Origin: Boletus sp. NGJ
Lineage: Eukaryota; Basidiomycota; Agaricomycetes; Boletales; Boletaceae
DNA: 64,000 nt
Direction: 5' to 3'
NCBI GenBank assembly: GCA_019096195.1
Contig: JAGTXK010000028.1
Coordinates: 48,645-112,644 of the forward strand
Shown: one piece after another, positions 36,695-47,973 of the stretch
Layout: the number at the start of each line of letters is the position of its first letter
How positions within the stretch are numbered: position 1 is the first letter of the stretch
Translations under genes and position numbers: made by a program
Notes under the pieces: model-generated
Database searches by the model: none
The model's input: the letters and a program-made list of their open reading frames with translations, nothing else
Told to the model about the DNA's origin: nothing

Positions 36695-37930
36695 CTATGT
36701 TTCCCGTACAGGCGCTCGAACGACAGTCTTGGGGGGCCGCAACGTGACGACGCGGGTCGCCTTGACCCGCTTCCCAGCCACGCCGAAATACCTTTCGGTC
36801 TCAAAAGACCAATGCAAACTCCCCACGATCCAATCGGCGAGTCCGTCGACGTACACGCGGACGTCGGCGTCGATGGTGGGGCCCCAGGAGGGTAAATTGG
36901 CGCGGTCGTGTGTGAAGCGATCGATGGCACGCTTGCAGAGGTCGCCGACGGCATTGACGGCATCTTGGAGGTCCAGCCCTTGTTCGTGCATGATGACGTT
37001 GATCATGTTGTGCGTGTGCCCTTTGGATTGTTCCATGTCGTACGAAAAGATGTCCTGCAGGATTTTTTGTTGTGCGCGAGGACGAGAAGGAAAGACGGGG
37101 GTCCCCGGTCAGTGATTAGAAAGTGGGGTCGGATGCGACAAAATGACTTACATTAGACCACGTGACGAGGTCGTTCGTGGCTTCGCCGAGGCTACGGATG
37201 GTAGGATGGTCCATGACATCATCGGGGATGTGGAGGTGGTGAGCGTATTCGATGAGCGCCCAGCAGGGTTTGCATCCGCTCGTGTCGCGGCGGAGGGCAA
37301 TGTACGACTCAAGATCAGGGACGGTGCCGTTGGCACGGTCGAGGGCCTGTTGGTGGATCGCCTGGAAGAAGAGTTCCATCGTCTCCTGCAACCGTTGATA
37401 TGTACCGGGGGCAGCCGTTCGGATAATCCGCTTGTATAAACTGGAATCGGGGTGCAAAAGGTCAGAAAGCTGGTCGGAACCTCGGGATAGGAAAAGGACC
37501 GATAATAGAAAACAGAGAATACAGACTCTTTCGTCATCCGATTGAGACGCGCGGGAGAACGGTACGTGTGTGGGTGATAAATGGAGTTCATGACAACGTT
37601 GGCAACCTTGTCTATACCACGATCGTCCATGTCGTCGGAGAGATCGTCTAGATGGAAAAGCCAGCTGAGAAAATCACTGCAGGCGCGGAGTTGGGGGTAA
37701 CCGGCATTGGGGTAAGTCATCGCGGCAAGTTTCCCAGCCTTGAGGCCGTGAAAGGTACGACGGGCGGCCTGATCAAGGTCGTGGTCACCGTCGAATATCC
37801 ATCGCTTCGATTCGACGGAGACGAGTTTGTGGTTTCTGTTTGTGTGGAGGTCGAATTTGCAATGGGAGACGAGATCAGGAAGTAGAACGATTGCGGGTGC
37901 AGATATAGAGTTGGAAGAAACGGGGGACAT
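36695..37930 (-). CDS. Sesquiterpene synthase (class I terpene cyclase)
   Basis: Three exons start at ATG 37930 (SPVSSNSISAPAIVLLPDL). The first metal-binding motif is WLFHLDDLSDDMDD (about 37620-37660), a D(D/E)xxD site. The second is NDLVTWSN|DIFSYDMEQ, the NSE/NDxxSxxxE site split by an intron at about 37050-37151 (GTAAGT..TGCAG). Another intron lies at about 37442-37528 (joins MTKD and LYKRI). A late SFETERYFG carries the RY pair that binds diphosphate. About 340 residues is the normal length for fungal farnesyl-diphosphate cyclases. The product cannot be predicted; protoilludene-type enzymes are similar. No P450 or regulator is intact next to it, so a biosynthetic cluster is not evident here. 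Confidence 0.93.
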
Positions 37931-38882
37931 CTTGTAGGGACAGACTGGATGCTAAAGGAACGACAGTGTGTATTTGGATCAGAGAAGAGAAGAAAGGGAA
38001 TGGTAAAGAGATGAGATACCATGTCAGTTGTTGACCGCGCACTTATAATTGCGAGCGGGGACTAGTCAGCTTTAAAAGTGGACGGCAGAGGTGTGGCATT
38101 CCAGTACAGCCTGGGCGGACCATTTTTAATAGGACTAGCCGGAAGTAGTCATGGAACGGAGGATATGCTGACCGAGTCCCGATTCCTCGGGAGCGATGCG
38201 TAGCAATGCTGATCGAGATCCAAACGCAGCTAATCCAGTGACCGTACGTTAGCAAGACCGCGATAATGAAGCCATATGGGTGTGGTGGCCAGGAACGTGT
38301 GATAAGGACAAGAGGATTTCTGTTGATGTATGGGCGCGCGGTGAGCGATGCAGTCCATTTCCCGTAGGTGATTTGGCTGTGATAGGAATGGGTCGGTTGC
38401 GAAGCATTCAGTGAGATGATCGAAGCTCATTGTGTCTCATTGTCGGACGTGGGAAGACCAGTGCAAGTATGACGTACTTGCACACTTTTGGACCCACAAG
38501 GTGGGTTGGGGGCAGTTCAAAGCAGCGTCAGTCAGTCAGTATGTACTATTAGGGCACGGGCGGCGTCAGTAGATTCCGGAAAGTATGACATACCTTCAAC
38601 ATCTACTGTCTTCGGCACCAGCAGGTCATCGATATCCAAAGGCTTTCCGTTCGGATGGAAAACCTATGCACACTCTGTAGTGCTTCCTACAGATCAAGTG
38701 GGCACATATCAAGTTGAGTCAAGCACTTGCCTGTAACAGAACTTGTTCGAGGCTAGGTCCGATCCAGCTTATTTAGGAATACAGACAAACATCAACGTGC
38801 GAAACACGTTGACGGAAATGATTGGTCGAAATATTCTGGATGCGACACATTGTAGCGCTACGGGAACACGACCGTTCCTGCT
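37931..38882. other. 0.95 kb with only gene fragments
   Basis: Minus-strand frames at 38230-38430 and around 38590-38660 (VFHPNGKPLDIDDLLVPKTV) look like coding pieces but lack connecting frames and starts. They may be remnants of a gene between the terpene synthase and the hydrophobin. The stretch also holds the terpene synthase promoter. Confidence 0.35.
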
Positions 38883-39322
38883 CTACGCCACCATAGAATT
38901 AATGTACGAACACCCCAGGCTCACAGTCCCGTTCTGCAAAGGATTCCGTCGGCTCAGACTGTTAGACAAAAGGGAAGCGACGTACGTAGTTGTTGTCCGT
39001 GCAGCACACCGGCAACTGTTTCGTCGCGCAACTCTTTCCAAGCCCAATCACGGTGAGCGTCGTGCAGGTAGAACCAACCAGCCCAATGCTGGCCGCAGCT
39101 GCATTGGACATGCCCGTCGTAGAGGGGATATTCGAAGCAGCGTATGCCTGCAAGAGCGCGGCCCGAGGGTGGGATCAGTGTTCCCGGGAATGTGTGCAGG
39201 TGACTCACATTTTGTACTAAGTTGCAACAGACGATTTCGCCCGAGGCGCACTGGGAGCTACCTTGAGCTGCAACGAGTGCAACGAAGGACGTCCACGTCA
39301 AGAACAGAGATGCGCGCAACAT
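38883..39322 (-). CDS. Class I hydrophobin
   Basis: Hydrophobins are secreted and self-assemble into amphipathic films on hyphae and fruit bodies. ATG 39322 starts a signal peptide (LRASLFLTWTSFVALVAAQG). Eight cysteines appear in the C-CC-C-C-CC-C order: QCASGEIVCCN; after an intron (about 39152-39211) GSTCTTLTVIGLGKSCATKQ and PVCCTDNNY; after a second intron (about 38939-38982) NGTVSLGC and a short end NSMVA before TAG at 38883. The third exon is tiny and supplies the eighth Cys. The C5-C6 gap of 7 residues is slightly longer than the common 5. The gene is complete. Confidence 0.92.
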
Positions 39323-39799
39323 GAGTGTTCCAACTTCCAAGCTGTTCCTCCTTGATCAGGCGACAAGCGAACAAGAATCTTTATGTGAGGAGATCGTGTC
39401 AACCTGGACTCGCATATTCACAGCTGCCAGATGCTCAGGGTCATCGGTTTTGCCTGTGGGTGATCCGACAAAGAACCTATGAATACAGGCTACCAGAGTC
39501 CTTTAAACTTTCAAACCAAGGATTCGCTGCTTGAAAGTCCAGAGAGATCTTGTTTGAAAATTTCGAGCTTGTCTTCGCTGCCAAGAACGGCTATTCAGGT
39601 CTCGCTATGTTGTATAGTCTTGTGCTACGAGGCAAGAGACGGTGCCAGTGGGGTAAAATTTGCGGATGGATCGGCGCATGTGAGAGAATATCTATATTTG
39701 ATTTTTCGATTTCGTGCTATATAATTATTTTTTTTAAAATAGTGGGGCCCACGATGGCTATTTTGGGTATATTTTGGTGCTACAGTACACTGTCTCATA
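39323..39799. other. Boundary between gene-rich and repeat-rich parts, no gene
   Basis: Promoter side of the hydrophobin. An AT-rich stretch at 39690-39745 precedes the inverted-repeat element. No coding signal is seen. Confidence 0.4.
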
Positions 39800-39825
39800 C
39801 TGTAGCCGTCTGTATGGATGCAACC
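39800..39825 (+). repeat. Left TIR of 843 bp element
   Basis: The reverse complement of 40617-40642 is an exact match over 26 bases. Extending by the flanking TA would make it 28. Confidence 0.93.
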
Positions 39826-40616
39826 GTAACGCGTAACGCTAGGTGGTTGCGTCGCTAAAAATAACGCATAACGGTGTACTGGTTGCTAAATTTTCAGGCG
39901 TAACGCGACTTGGTCAACTTGGTTGCTACTGGTAGCAACGTAACGCGTAACGGGGGGACTATTGGTCAAAAAAAAAGCATTCGTCGAAGTTAATAAAAGC
40001 CCAGATGTCTTCATACTCCCCTGCAGCCACTAATGAATTACTGGGACCCTTTTCCGTGCTCCCAATACAGTGCGAGACACTGTCTACTGCAGCAGGCACA
40101 GCTAAGCCAAGAGCATCGTGAATTACCGCGCTTGATGGAACATCGGCGTCGTCGTCGGCATCAACAGTGACATAGTCCGACTCGGTGTCACCGTGACGAC
40201 AGATATCCTCCACTGAGTCAAGCTTGTTGAGTCCATGGACAATACCCATTCGGTCTTTGATCTCTTGTGGAGTGTCGAATGGGTGCGAAGGTAATCAATG
40301 AGAGCCGTCTGTGCTTGTCTACTTGTAAGACACTGCAGATAAATCCCATCCCTTGACCTGGCAGTGAGCCCAAAACCGTAAAGAATTATTAAACTAGTGT
40401 AAGAAACAGAAAAACGACAAACCTTTTTTATAAAATAATATTTGTGCAATTTGACCGTCAGATTTTTTGACTAGTTCACGCCCGAACGGTCCAGTCATGA
40501 TCTAACCCCCATAACGCCAGTTCCGGTCACTGGGTTGCTAACAATAGCAACATAACACATAACGGGGGTCCGTTTGCTAACTCGGAGTCAGGGGTATCCG
40601 TAACACACCCCCACCT

Positions 40617-40642
40617 GGTTGCATCCATACAGACGGCTACAG
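40617..40642 (-). repeat. Right TIR of 843 bp element
   Basis: This matches 39800-39825 in reverse complement and is followed by TA. Confidence 0.93.
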
Positions 40643-41184
40643 TAACGAATAATATATTAGTGAATAATATTTCATAATGAATGGCCAAACCTGGGAACCA
40701 TGTTCATCCCAGCCCAATTATTCATAAAATCTCATACAGAATAATGAATACCAATTTATTGGGGTTATTTATTATCATATCAAAAAATAATGGGGATTAT
40801 TGTATCCCTAGGGTCAACAACATGAAAATTTCAATAAGAGTTAGCATCTTAGACCCAACTCCATGCCACCCAAGCCTGTTTAGAAACTGCACAAGCCTTG
40901 AGATGGCCACAAACCATACAACCAGGCTCCAAAACCTAAGGGCCCCTCAAATTCCACTCAGCCACTGCCCAAGACATCTGCTGTTGTACCACAGAAGCAT
41001 GCTCATCAAAATCTCACACTCAGTGATTGGCTGACAGTTGTGGCCTATCATGATTCTCATCAACCTATCTGTTATGACTGACTCAGGTAGAGGTGGTCAT
41101 TAATCTGAAAGGTAACACACACCAACTAGGTGGTGTTGATGAGGGACAAGCAGAGGTGAGGCTGCTAGGATGCAGGTACATAGG
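40643..41184. other. Old AT-rich repeat DNA, target of the chromovirus
   Basis: No gene is seen. The sequence continues at 48328 on the other side of the chromovirus, as shown by the GTCTT duplication. ATAATG-like words recur at 40640-40800. Confidence 0.4.
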
Positions 41185-41189
41185 GTCTT

Positions 41190-41538
41190 TGAAAGAGAAA
41201 GGCCTTAATATCTCAAGGGGTGCAAAGTGCGCTATCCAAGAGAGAGAAAAGGAATTCCAAAGCTACCGAATACAGATGTTACTATGCTACTTATATACTA
41301 TCTACGGTCCTTGGTTTAGGGCCGGCATGGAAAGTGCTAGAGTGTTCCATATGACGTATGGTGATGTAGTGGGGTCTAGACTGTTCTATGGGTATAGGGT
41401 TGTGACATAGTCTGACGTAGGTATGACGTATGATCTAGACTTAAGGTCTAGGTATAAGGTAACTATGTAAGTGTTCGTGGGATCACTGCATCTTAGCTAA
41501 CTACAGTAAATGAGAGGAAAAATGTCAGAGTCATTTCA
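41190..41538 (-). repeat. 3' LTR of chromovirus
   Basis: The 349 bp repeat is collinear with 47974-48322 without any indel. I count about 25 differences, all transitions. A TATA-like GTATATAAG lies on the minus strand near 41291-41299. Confidence 0.95.
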
Positions 41539-41541
41539 TTA

Positions 41542-41551
41542 CCCCCTTTTT
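41542..41551 (-). other. Polypurine tract of chromovirus
   Basis: On the sense strand AAAAAGGGGG is followed by TAA and then the TG of the 3' LTR. It is the usual primer site for plus-strand DNA. Confidence 0.85.
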
Positions 41552-41552
41552 A

Positions 41553-44500
41553 GCCGTCGAACTCCCGGTCGACAATGATACTGGTGAGCTTGATGTCGCT
41601 GTGAGGGTCGGGGATCTTGAAGAGGTGGTTGGGGAGGTGGTTAAGGGGCGCTGCATACGAGCGGAAGGATGATTCGTTAAATAGAGGGGTACCGGGGAAT
41701 GCACAGGTGGGGCAGTCGCATTCGTTGTCTGCAAGGGTGCGAATGGTGGTGGGGTTCTCATGGTGGAACTTCTCGATCGCCTGTGGGGCATTGGAGACGT
41801 TCTTCTTTGGTTCCCAGGTGCGCTCCTCGCGGGGGTATCCTTTCCACTATATGAGGTACTCCATTTGGCCACGTCGCTTATGTGAGTCAGTGACGTGTTC
41901 GACTTCGTACTCTTCTTGTTGTTGGACGATAACCGGGGGTGGTGGTTTCAGCCTTGTCTGGGAAGGGGATGTGCTGGGGTGGTAGGGTGTGAGGAGTGAT
42001 TCATGGAAGATGGGGTGGATTCCCTTCCATGTCTTCAGGAGGTCGAGCTCGTAGGAGGCCTCGCCTACCTTTTGTTTCACTCTGAATGGCCCATACTGTT
42101 TGTCGTCAAACTTCTTTGTTGGTCGGTTGGTTTGAATGTGGGTTTCCTTGAGTAGAACCTGTTGACCAATGGTGTAGTCAATGGCGGGGGAGGCATGCTT
42201 GTCATGTGATCTCTTCATTGCTTGTGCCGCTTTCTCCAGTGCGTCTCTCACCGAATTGTGATGCGTCTTCATTGTTTCAGCAAAGGAGGCGGTGGACTCG
42301 TTCTGTACTTCCACTCTCTTGTTGGGTATGAGTGGCTGCTGCCTGTAGTTGAGCAGGAACAGTGAGACGCCTGTGGCACTGGTGGTTTGGTAGTTGTGGG
42401 CAAATTTGGCTAGTGGTAGCCATTTGGCCCAGTCGGTCTGGCGATGGTTGATGTAGATGCGCAGGTACTTCTCTACCTCTCGGTTGATGCGTTCCATCTG
42501 GCCGTCAGTCTGGGGGTGGTAGGCCGTAGATGGGTTGGCTTCGATGCCAAGGAGGGAGTAGAGGTCGTGCATAAACGATGACATGAATTGTGTTCCTCGA
42601 TCTGAAATCACCTTGTGGGGGACGCCGTGGAGTTTGAATATTTGGTCGTGGAAGATTGTTGCGACTCCTTGTGATGTGATGGTGTCCATTACCAGTGCTA
42701 GGTGGATCATTTTCGAGAAACGATCGATGACGACTAGGATGGCGTTCTTGCTGTCGGATTGGGGGAGGGGGCCGATCAGATCTACGGAGATGATTTCCCA
42801 TGGGGATGATGGGATTTCATTTGGGTGGAGCAGCATGTGGATTGCCGAGGTCTTGGCTTTAACCTTTTGGCACATGTCACAGCCTTTTACATATGACTCC
42901 ATGTCTCTGCATAGGGATGGCCAATAGTATTCGCTCATGATTAAGTCACGTGTTCGCTGGATACTGGGATGGCCAGCAATTGGGTGATCATGGTTAGCAA
43001 TGAGGATGTCCTCTCGGAGTTTCGTGTCGTTTGGCACGTATACGAGCGATTTCCAGTGGATGAGTCCTTCTTTGCGGGTCCAGGGCGAGTCCTTTTTCTC
43101 TAGGCCATCTTTGGCGAACTGCTTGAGTTTGCATTGCATCTTAGTGATTCTTGAGAGCATGCTCGCCAGTGTGACGGCTTTGAGGGAGACTGTTGTGGAG
43201 GTTGGCGATGGTGGGGGTGAAAAAAGCGCATCAGGAAGTAGCGTCTGCACAGTGTTATCGAATGTCACCCCCTTTTCAAAGTCTGGTCTCCAGGACAGAG
43301 GATTCGCAGGGTTGGTTTTGCCAGGTCTGTGGCTGATTACTACATGGTATTCCTGTAGTATTTGTTGCCATCTGGCCTGGCGGTGTGTGAGATCTTGTGG
43401 TCGGCAGAAGAACTCAAGGTTCTTGTGATCTGTCCAGATCTCGATTGGGTGCACAGCTTTGAGGAGGTATTGCCACCATTCATTGAGAGCAAACATAATG
43501 GCTAGCATCTCCAGGTCTGCCGTGTGGTAGTTCCACTCGGCATCATTGAGGGAACGGGAGATGAAGGCGATGGGGTGCCATACACCGTCATGTTGTTGGG
43601 AGAGGATGGCGCCCGATGCCAATGCTGGAACCATCAGTTTTCGATGTGGTAGGGGATCATTGTCGGTTGGCATGGCTAGCGCTGGGGCGGAGGAGATGGT
43701 GTCCTTGAGAGTTTGGAAGGCTTCTCGACAAGCCATTGTCCACTTGAAGTCTTTCTTCACCGACGTGGTGAGCGCGTTTAGGGGGCCGCGCGATCATGGC
43801 AAAGTTCTTTACGAACTGTTGGTAGAAGTTTGAGGAATCCGAGGAAGCCTCTTAGCATTTTTCTTCGAGGTGGGGACTGGCCAGCTTTTGATGGCTTCCA
43901 CCTTCTTTCCGTCCATCTTTACCTTGTCTTGTGTGACAATGAGCCCGAGGAACTCGGTCTCTTGGACTTTGAAGTCACACTTGTCGTGACACAGGTAGAG
44001 GTGGGCGTCTCTCAGGATTTGTAGTACTTCATGTACCACTTTTCGGTGTTCTTTGAGCGTTTTTGTGAATATCATGATATCGTCTATGTAGACAACCACT
44101 ACACCTCAGTCTACCAAATTCTTAAACAACGCATTCATCATGGTTTGAAACATTGCTAGAGAGTTGGTGAGTCTGAAGAACATCATGAGCGGCTCGAATA
44201 GACCGCGATTCGTTCTGAAGGCTGCCTTCCATTCGTCTCCCTCAGCCATCCACACATTGTTATAACCCCACCTCATGTTGAACTTAGTGTAATATTTGGC
44301 TGATTTGAGTTTGTCGACCAGTTCGTTTATGAGTGGAAGAGGGTATCGGTTTCTCTTGGTTACCACGTTTAGCTTGCAGTAGTCTTGTACAGGGCAGAGG
44401 CGTCTGTCTTTCTTCTTGATGAAGAAGAACGCCGATGCGAAGGGGGACTTGGAAGGTCATATTCTTCTGGATTTGAGGTTTTCCTCGAGGAAGGTGTCAA

Positions 44501-45565
44501 GTTCTTTTTGCTCACCGGGGTTTAGCGGGTAGACTTTGCAGTCTACTTCATGGTTTCCCAGGAGGAGTTCGATGGTGTGATCCCAGGAGTGCCTTGGGGG
44601 TAGCACATTGAAACTCTTTTTGTTGAAGACGTCTTTGAACTTGTGGACGTACTTCAGGGCGGCTTCCTCAAAGGTTTTCTTTTTCTTTTGGGTGTAGTCC
44701 TTAATGGCTACCTCTGTGGCGACGTTTCGATTTCACATGTACTCTACTACATCGAGTTCAAATAGGTGGTTGCCTTGCGAGGGCATGTAGTCTATGTCCA
44801 TTTCGTCCTCTTCCTCATCCACGTTGTTCATGACGTGGTCTCCCCTTACAACGGAAGGAGATTCTACCCGTTTTCCAGTTGATGGCTGGGTTGTGCATCT
44901 TCAGCCAATCATGTCTGAGGAATATTGTGTTGGGCCTGAGGTTTGTTACGGCGAGGGCCAGCTGTTCCTTGTGGTTGTGGACCTGGAGTTCGAGTATCAT
45001 GAACCTTTCTACTTTGCCTCTGGCGTTCGGTGTGCCGTCGGCATTGTACACGGTGAGGGGATGGGGGAGTGGTGAGTGGGTGGGTACCCCCTTTTCAGCC
45101 ACGAACTTCTTGTGTATGGATGATCCGGTGCAACCCGAGTCAATCAGCGCCTTGACTTCGGTGGTCTGACGGTTTGCCAGGGTCACCTTAACAGGGATCT
45201 CCAAGGAATTTCGTTTGGTTGATCGGGGGGAGGCTTTCCAGAATTTTGGAGCATGCTGTAGATTGTGGAGGACCCAGTATGTGTCTTCGTTGGAAAGCTT
45301 TCAGAGGTCTTGGATGAGGTCCCGAGACACTTTGATTGCTCTGATGTCGTAGACAAAGGACCTAAGGTGGTGGATGCTTCGTTCTACATCCGTGTTTTCC
45401 ACCTGGGCCTTCATCCAACGTATAGACCAAGGGTCTAATGTGTTCAACCAGGAACGAGAGGATGTCTCTTCCTTTCGTACTTTCTTGGGGTGTTTGTGGG
45501 GTATTGTGTCGGTGTCGTTTGGCCCATCGTCTAGCTTTACGGACAGTGCGAATTTCACCTTTCAC
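41553..45565 (-). pseudogene. Chromovirus pol (PR-RT-RH-IN-chromodomain)
   Basis: Protease: LIDSGCTGSSIH (active DSG, about 45140). Reverse transcriptase: RNRYPLPLINELVDKLKSAK, then VVYIDDIMIF (catalytic YxDD, about 44080-44100). RNase H: LEMLAIMFALNEW..VHPIEIWTDHKNLEF. Integrase: HHPIAGHPSIQRT, CDMCQ zinc finger, ISVDLIGPLP, ISDRGTQFMS, YHPQTDGQMERINREVEKYL (DDE). Then FDDKQYGPFRVKQKVGEASY (GPF/Y) and a chromodomain with MEYLI*WKGYPREERTWEP. Stops include the TAG within the chromodomain (about 41858) and a TGA just before the YIDD block (about 44107), plus frame changes around 44370-44800. The 637-codon stretch 41847-43760 is still open. Confidence 0.92.
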
Positions 45566-45701
45566 GGTAGGATGGTCATGCTTCTGACTGGTGGGGTGCC
45601 AGGGAGGTTCACTCGGTTTTCGGTTTCAGTCTCGTCAATGTCTAGAATTGTGAATTTATTCCTTGACAATGACTTAAGAGGTACAGTAGGTTGACTGGTG
45701 T

Positions 45702-47128
45702 CTACTGTACAAGTTGAAAACCCAAGTCGTTCATTACATCAGAAGTGTACACTACTGGCTCCTCCTGAGGAGCTTCTGCTGAGTCCATCATGGCCTGGAT
45801 GGCCGCAAACATGTTCAAGGACACTTCTTGTCCGTTTACCATGATACTTCTCATCTGTGGGCGAGGGTGGGGGGGGGGGGGGGTGGTCTGCACAGGGCCA
45901 TGGTTTCCTACACTTTCTGCACAGCCCGGCTGCACGTGCCTTGTCGAGCTCCATTGAAGCGCCTTGTCTGGGGAATGTCCTGGTTTGCTGAGGGTGTGGA
46001 CGCGCAGCAGGTGTTGAGGGGGGAGGAGCGGTCATTGGCGGGGCATAGCAGGGGCGAGGGACAAAGCATGGGTTGTAGGTAGGGCTGGTCACGTAGACGG
46101 AGGTGGCCTTCTTGCGCTCCGCGATGGCGCCAAGCACTTCCTCCACCCGTATGAGGGCCTGTTCCCATTCGCACACATCAGTAGAGTCGATGAGATTGGG
46201 CTTGTATCTCTTGACATACTCCACTAGGTCGTTGCGGGCCTGGTGGCATATTTGGTTGACGATTGTTTGTCCATTGATCCGCATGTTGAACTTGGCCTCC
46301 ATTGCCAGCTGGTAGAGGCGGGTGAAATAGTCTTCGATGGCATCTTTGCCCTGCCGAAGGGAGAAGGGCTTTTGCTCGGCTTGCCTAGCAAGCCTGGCGG
46401 GTTGGAAGGTCTTCTTTAACTTGTTGGTGAAGAATTTGAAGCTGATGAGGGTGTAAGCATTGCTCTTGGCCAGCAAGTCGGAGAAGCGGCCAGCCGCATT
46501 GTCACTGCGCATATATGAGAGTGTGATGAGGATTTTTTTGTCGGTCAGTCGGCTCGGTCTCGAAGCCACTTAGGTACAGGGTCATCGTTCGCCACCACTG
46601 GACGAACTTCTCCTTATTCCTGTCATAGTGCTCTGGCTTGGAGGCCAAGCTCTTCCCAATCTGGGGGGAAGTCGGGGGAAATCCACATGCTGGCACTCTC
46701 AGCAGCCCAGGTGAACTTGGGCCTGAGGGTGGCAATGGGGGGGACGGCAATGGTCAGGATGGAGGAGGGCCCTGCAGAGGGACCCGGGGTGTTCTGGTGG
46801 GTGACGGGATGTTGACCCAGATGGGGCCCATGTGGACTTGGGAGGGGTCCTCGTGTGGTATTTTGATTGGGGGCGGCAGTCCAGCTGCTGCGGGGTCTTT
46901 CGTGAACCGCTGGCACCACACATTGTAGTGCAGGACTGATTGGTGGAGATTGTACTGGGCCACCTCCTGCTGCAGGTGGGTAGCCACGGGGAGGTACAGG
47001 GCTGGCTGGGCCAGTTGGAGAGTGAGGAGGCCCTGGGCTGCTGTCCTCTGGGCAAGATCACGAAAGCTCTCTGGAGCGATGGGAGCGGCGGAGGCAGGGC
47101 GACTGTATGGGCTCAGATTGGTGGTCAT
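45702..47128 (-). pseudogene. Chromovirus gag
   Basis: From ATG 47128 the frame starts TTNLSPYSRPASAAPIAPES, moves through Pro-rich sequence, and continues in another frame at about 46570 with FSDLLAKSNAYTLISFKFF, LRQGKDAIEDYFTRLYQLA and QARNDLVEYVKRYKPN, a retrotransposon capsid-like region. A Cys/His motif LCRKCRKPWPCADH near 45920-45960 resembles the short zinc-binding motif of agaric gag proteins. At least one frame change, near 46600-46750, breaks it. A 12-base G run at 45869-45882 may be a further slip site. Confidence 0.8.
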
Positions 47129-47958
47129 CTTGATGCAGTCCGGCGAGCTCAGCTAGATGGGTGATTGTATGTACATGCTGGGTAAGCATTGGTGAGTAAG
47201 TGGTGAGGGTGGTGTGGATGACTAGGCTATACTCAGGGTGAGCCCAGACATAACGGCAGCAGAAAACTTGGTAGGGATGGGTTTGTTCTGGAGGCAGCTT
47301 GAAAAAGAAAACGGCGGGAAAGACCACACACCGTCTGGAAGTGGGAGAGTCGGAGGGGGGAACTGGAGAATAACTCCCTTACTACGGGGAGGTGCTGCAC
47401 AGGGAGAAGGCGAGATAAACTCCCCTATTGCAGCTGTGTGACGTCACAGGTGATCATGCGAACCTGGGCACACTATTGTAGTGCCAGTGTACGCTCGGGT
47501 CAACAACCACTCGAGAAGTGGGGCTAGTGCTCTATGCCCAGTAGCAACGTTATCCTTACTTAGAACGCTGGACGAGCATATAGACAAGTGCTTCGACAAG
47601 TGCTTTACTCAAGTGCGTCACGAGCACTAACAGGTTCCTCTAAGCCTGAGGTCCGGCAAGGGGTGAACGGTGGTGAAGAGCCCGCGCATTCGGAAGTGGA
47701 GGGGGGAGGGAAAATGGTGACTGGTACCTCCTTATCTTCTCCTGCAGTCGAGGATGATCTCGCGCTAGCCACCACCTAGTAGGCTGGAATTACGCTTATT
47801 GCTAACAAGAGTCCTTGGTTCCTTTGAGGATGAATGCAGGGAGGGTCTGGGTTGAAGATGGGAGCAGTACTAGCAGGCAAAAAGTTTGCATCGACTAGGC
47901 AAAAGCGAGCGGGTAGAGGAGTAGGAATGTCCAGAGGCAAAGAGCCCGGGGACAAGGT

Positions 47959-47973
47959 AATAGCTTTGGAATT
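47959..47973 (-). other. Putative self-priming primer-binding site
   Basis: Directly next to the 5' LTR the sense strand reads AATTCCAAAGCTATT. Its exact 15-base reverse complement lies in the LTR at the predicted RNA start (48037-48051). No tRNA-like TGG site is seen. This is the arrangement of Tf1/sushi elements, whose RNA 5' end primes its own reverse transcription. Confidence 0.75.

Larger units (their letters stand above)
39800..40642. mobile_element. 843 bp inverted-repeat element, TA flanks
   Basis: Perfect 26 bp terminal inverted repeats start CTGTAGCCGTCTG (39800-39825 and 40617-40642), with TA directly outside both ends. Inside the ends lie repeated GTAACGCG and GGTTGCTA words. Two short minus-strand frames (39959-40249, 40123-40449) show no transposase motif. 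It is therefore a non-autonomous element, possibly mobilised by a Tc1/mariner-type enzyme given the TA flanks, though the TIR differs from that of the pogo copy in this window. Confidence 0.85.

Noticed and set aside
36695-39322. Complete terpene biosynthetic cluster
   Set aside because: Only the cyclase is intact. The short fragments between it and the hydrophobin lack the P450 haem motif and the neighbours on the other side are housekeeping or F-box genes.
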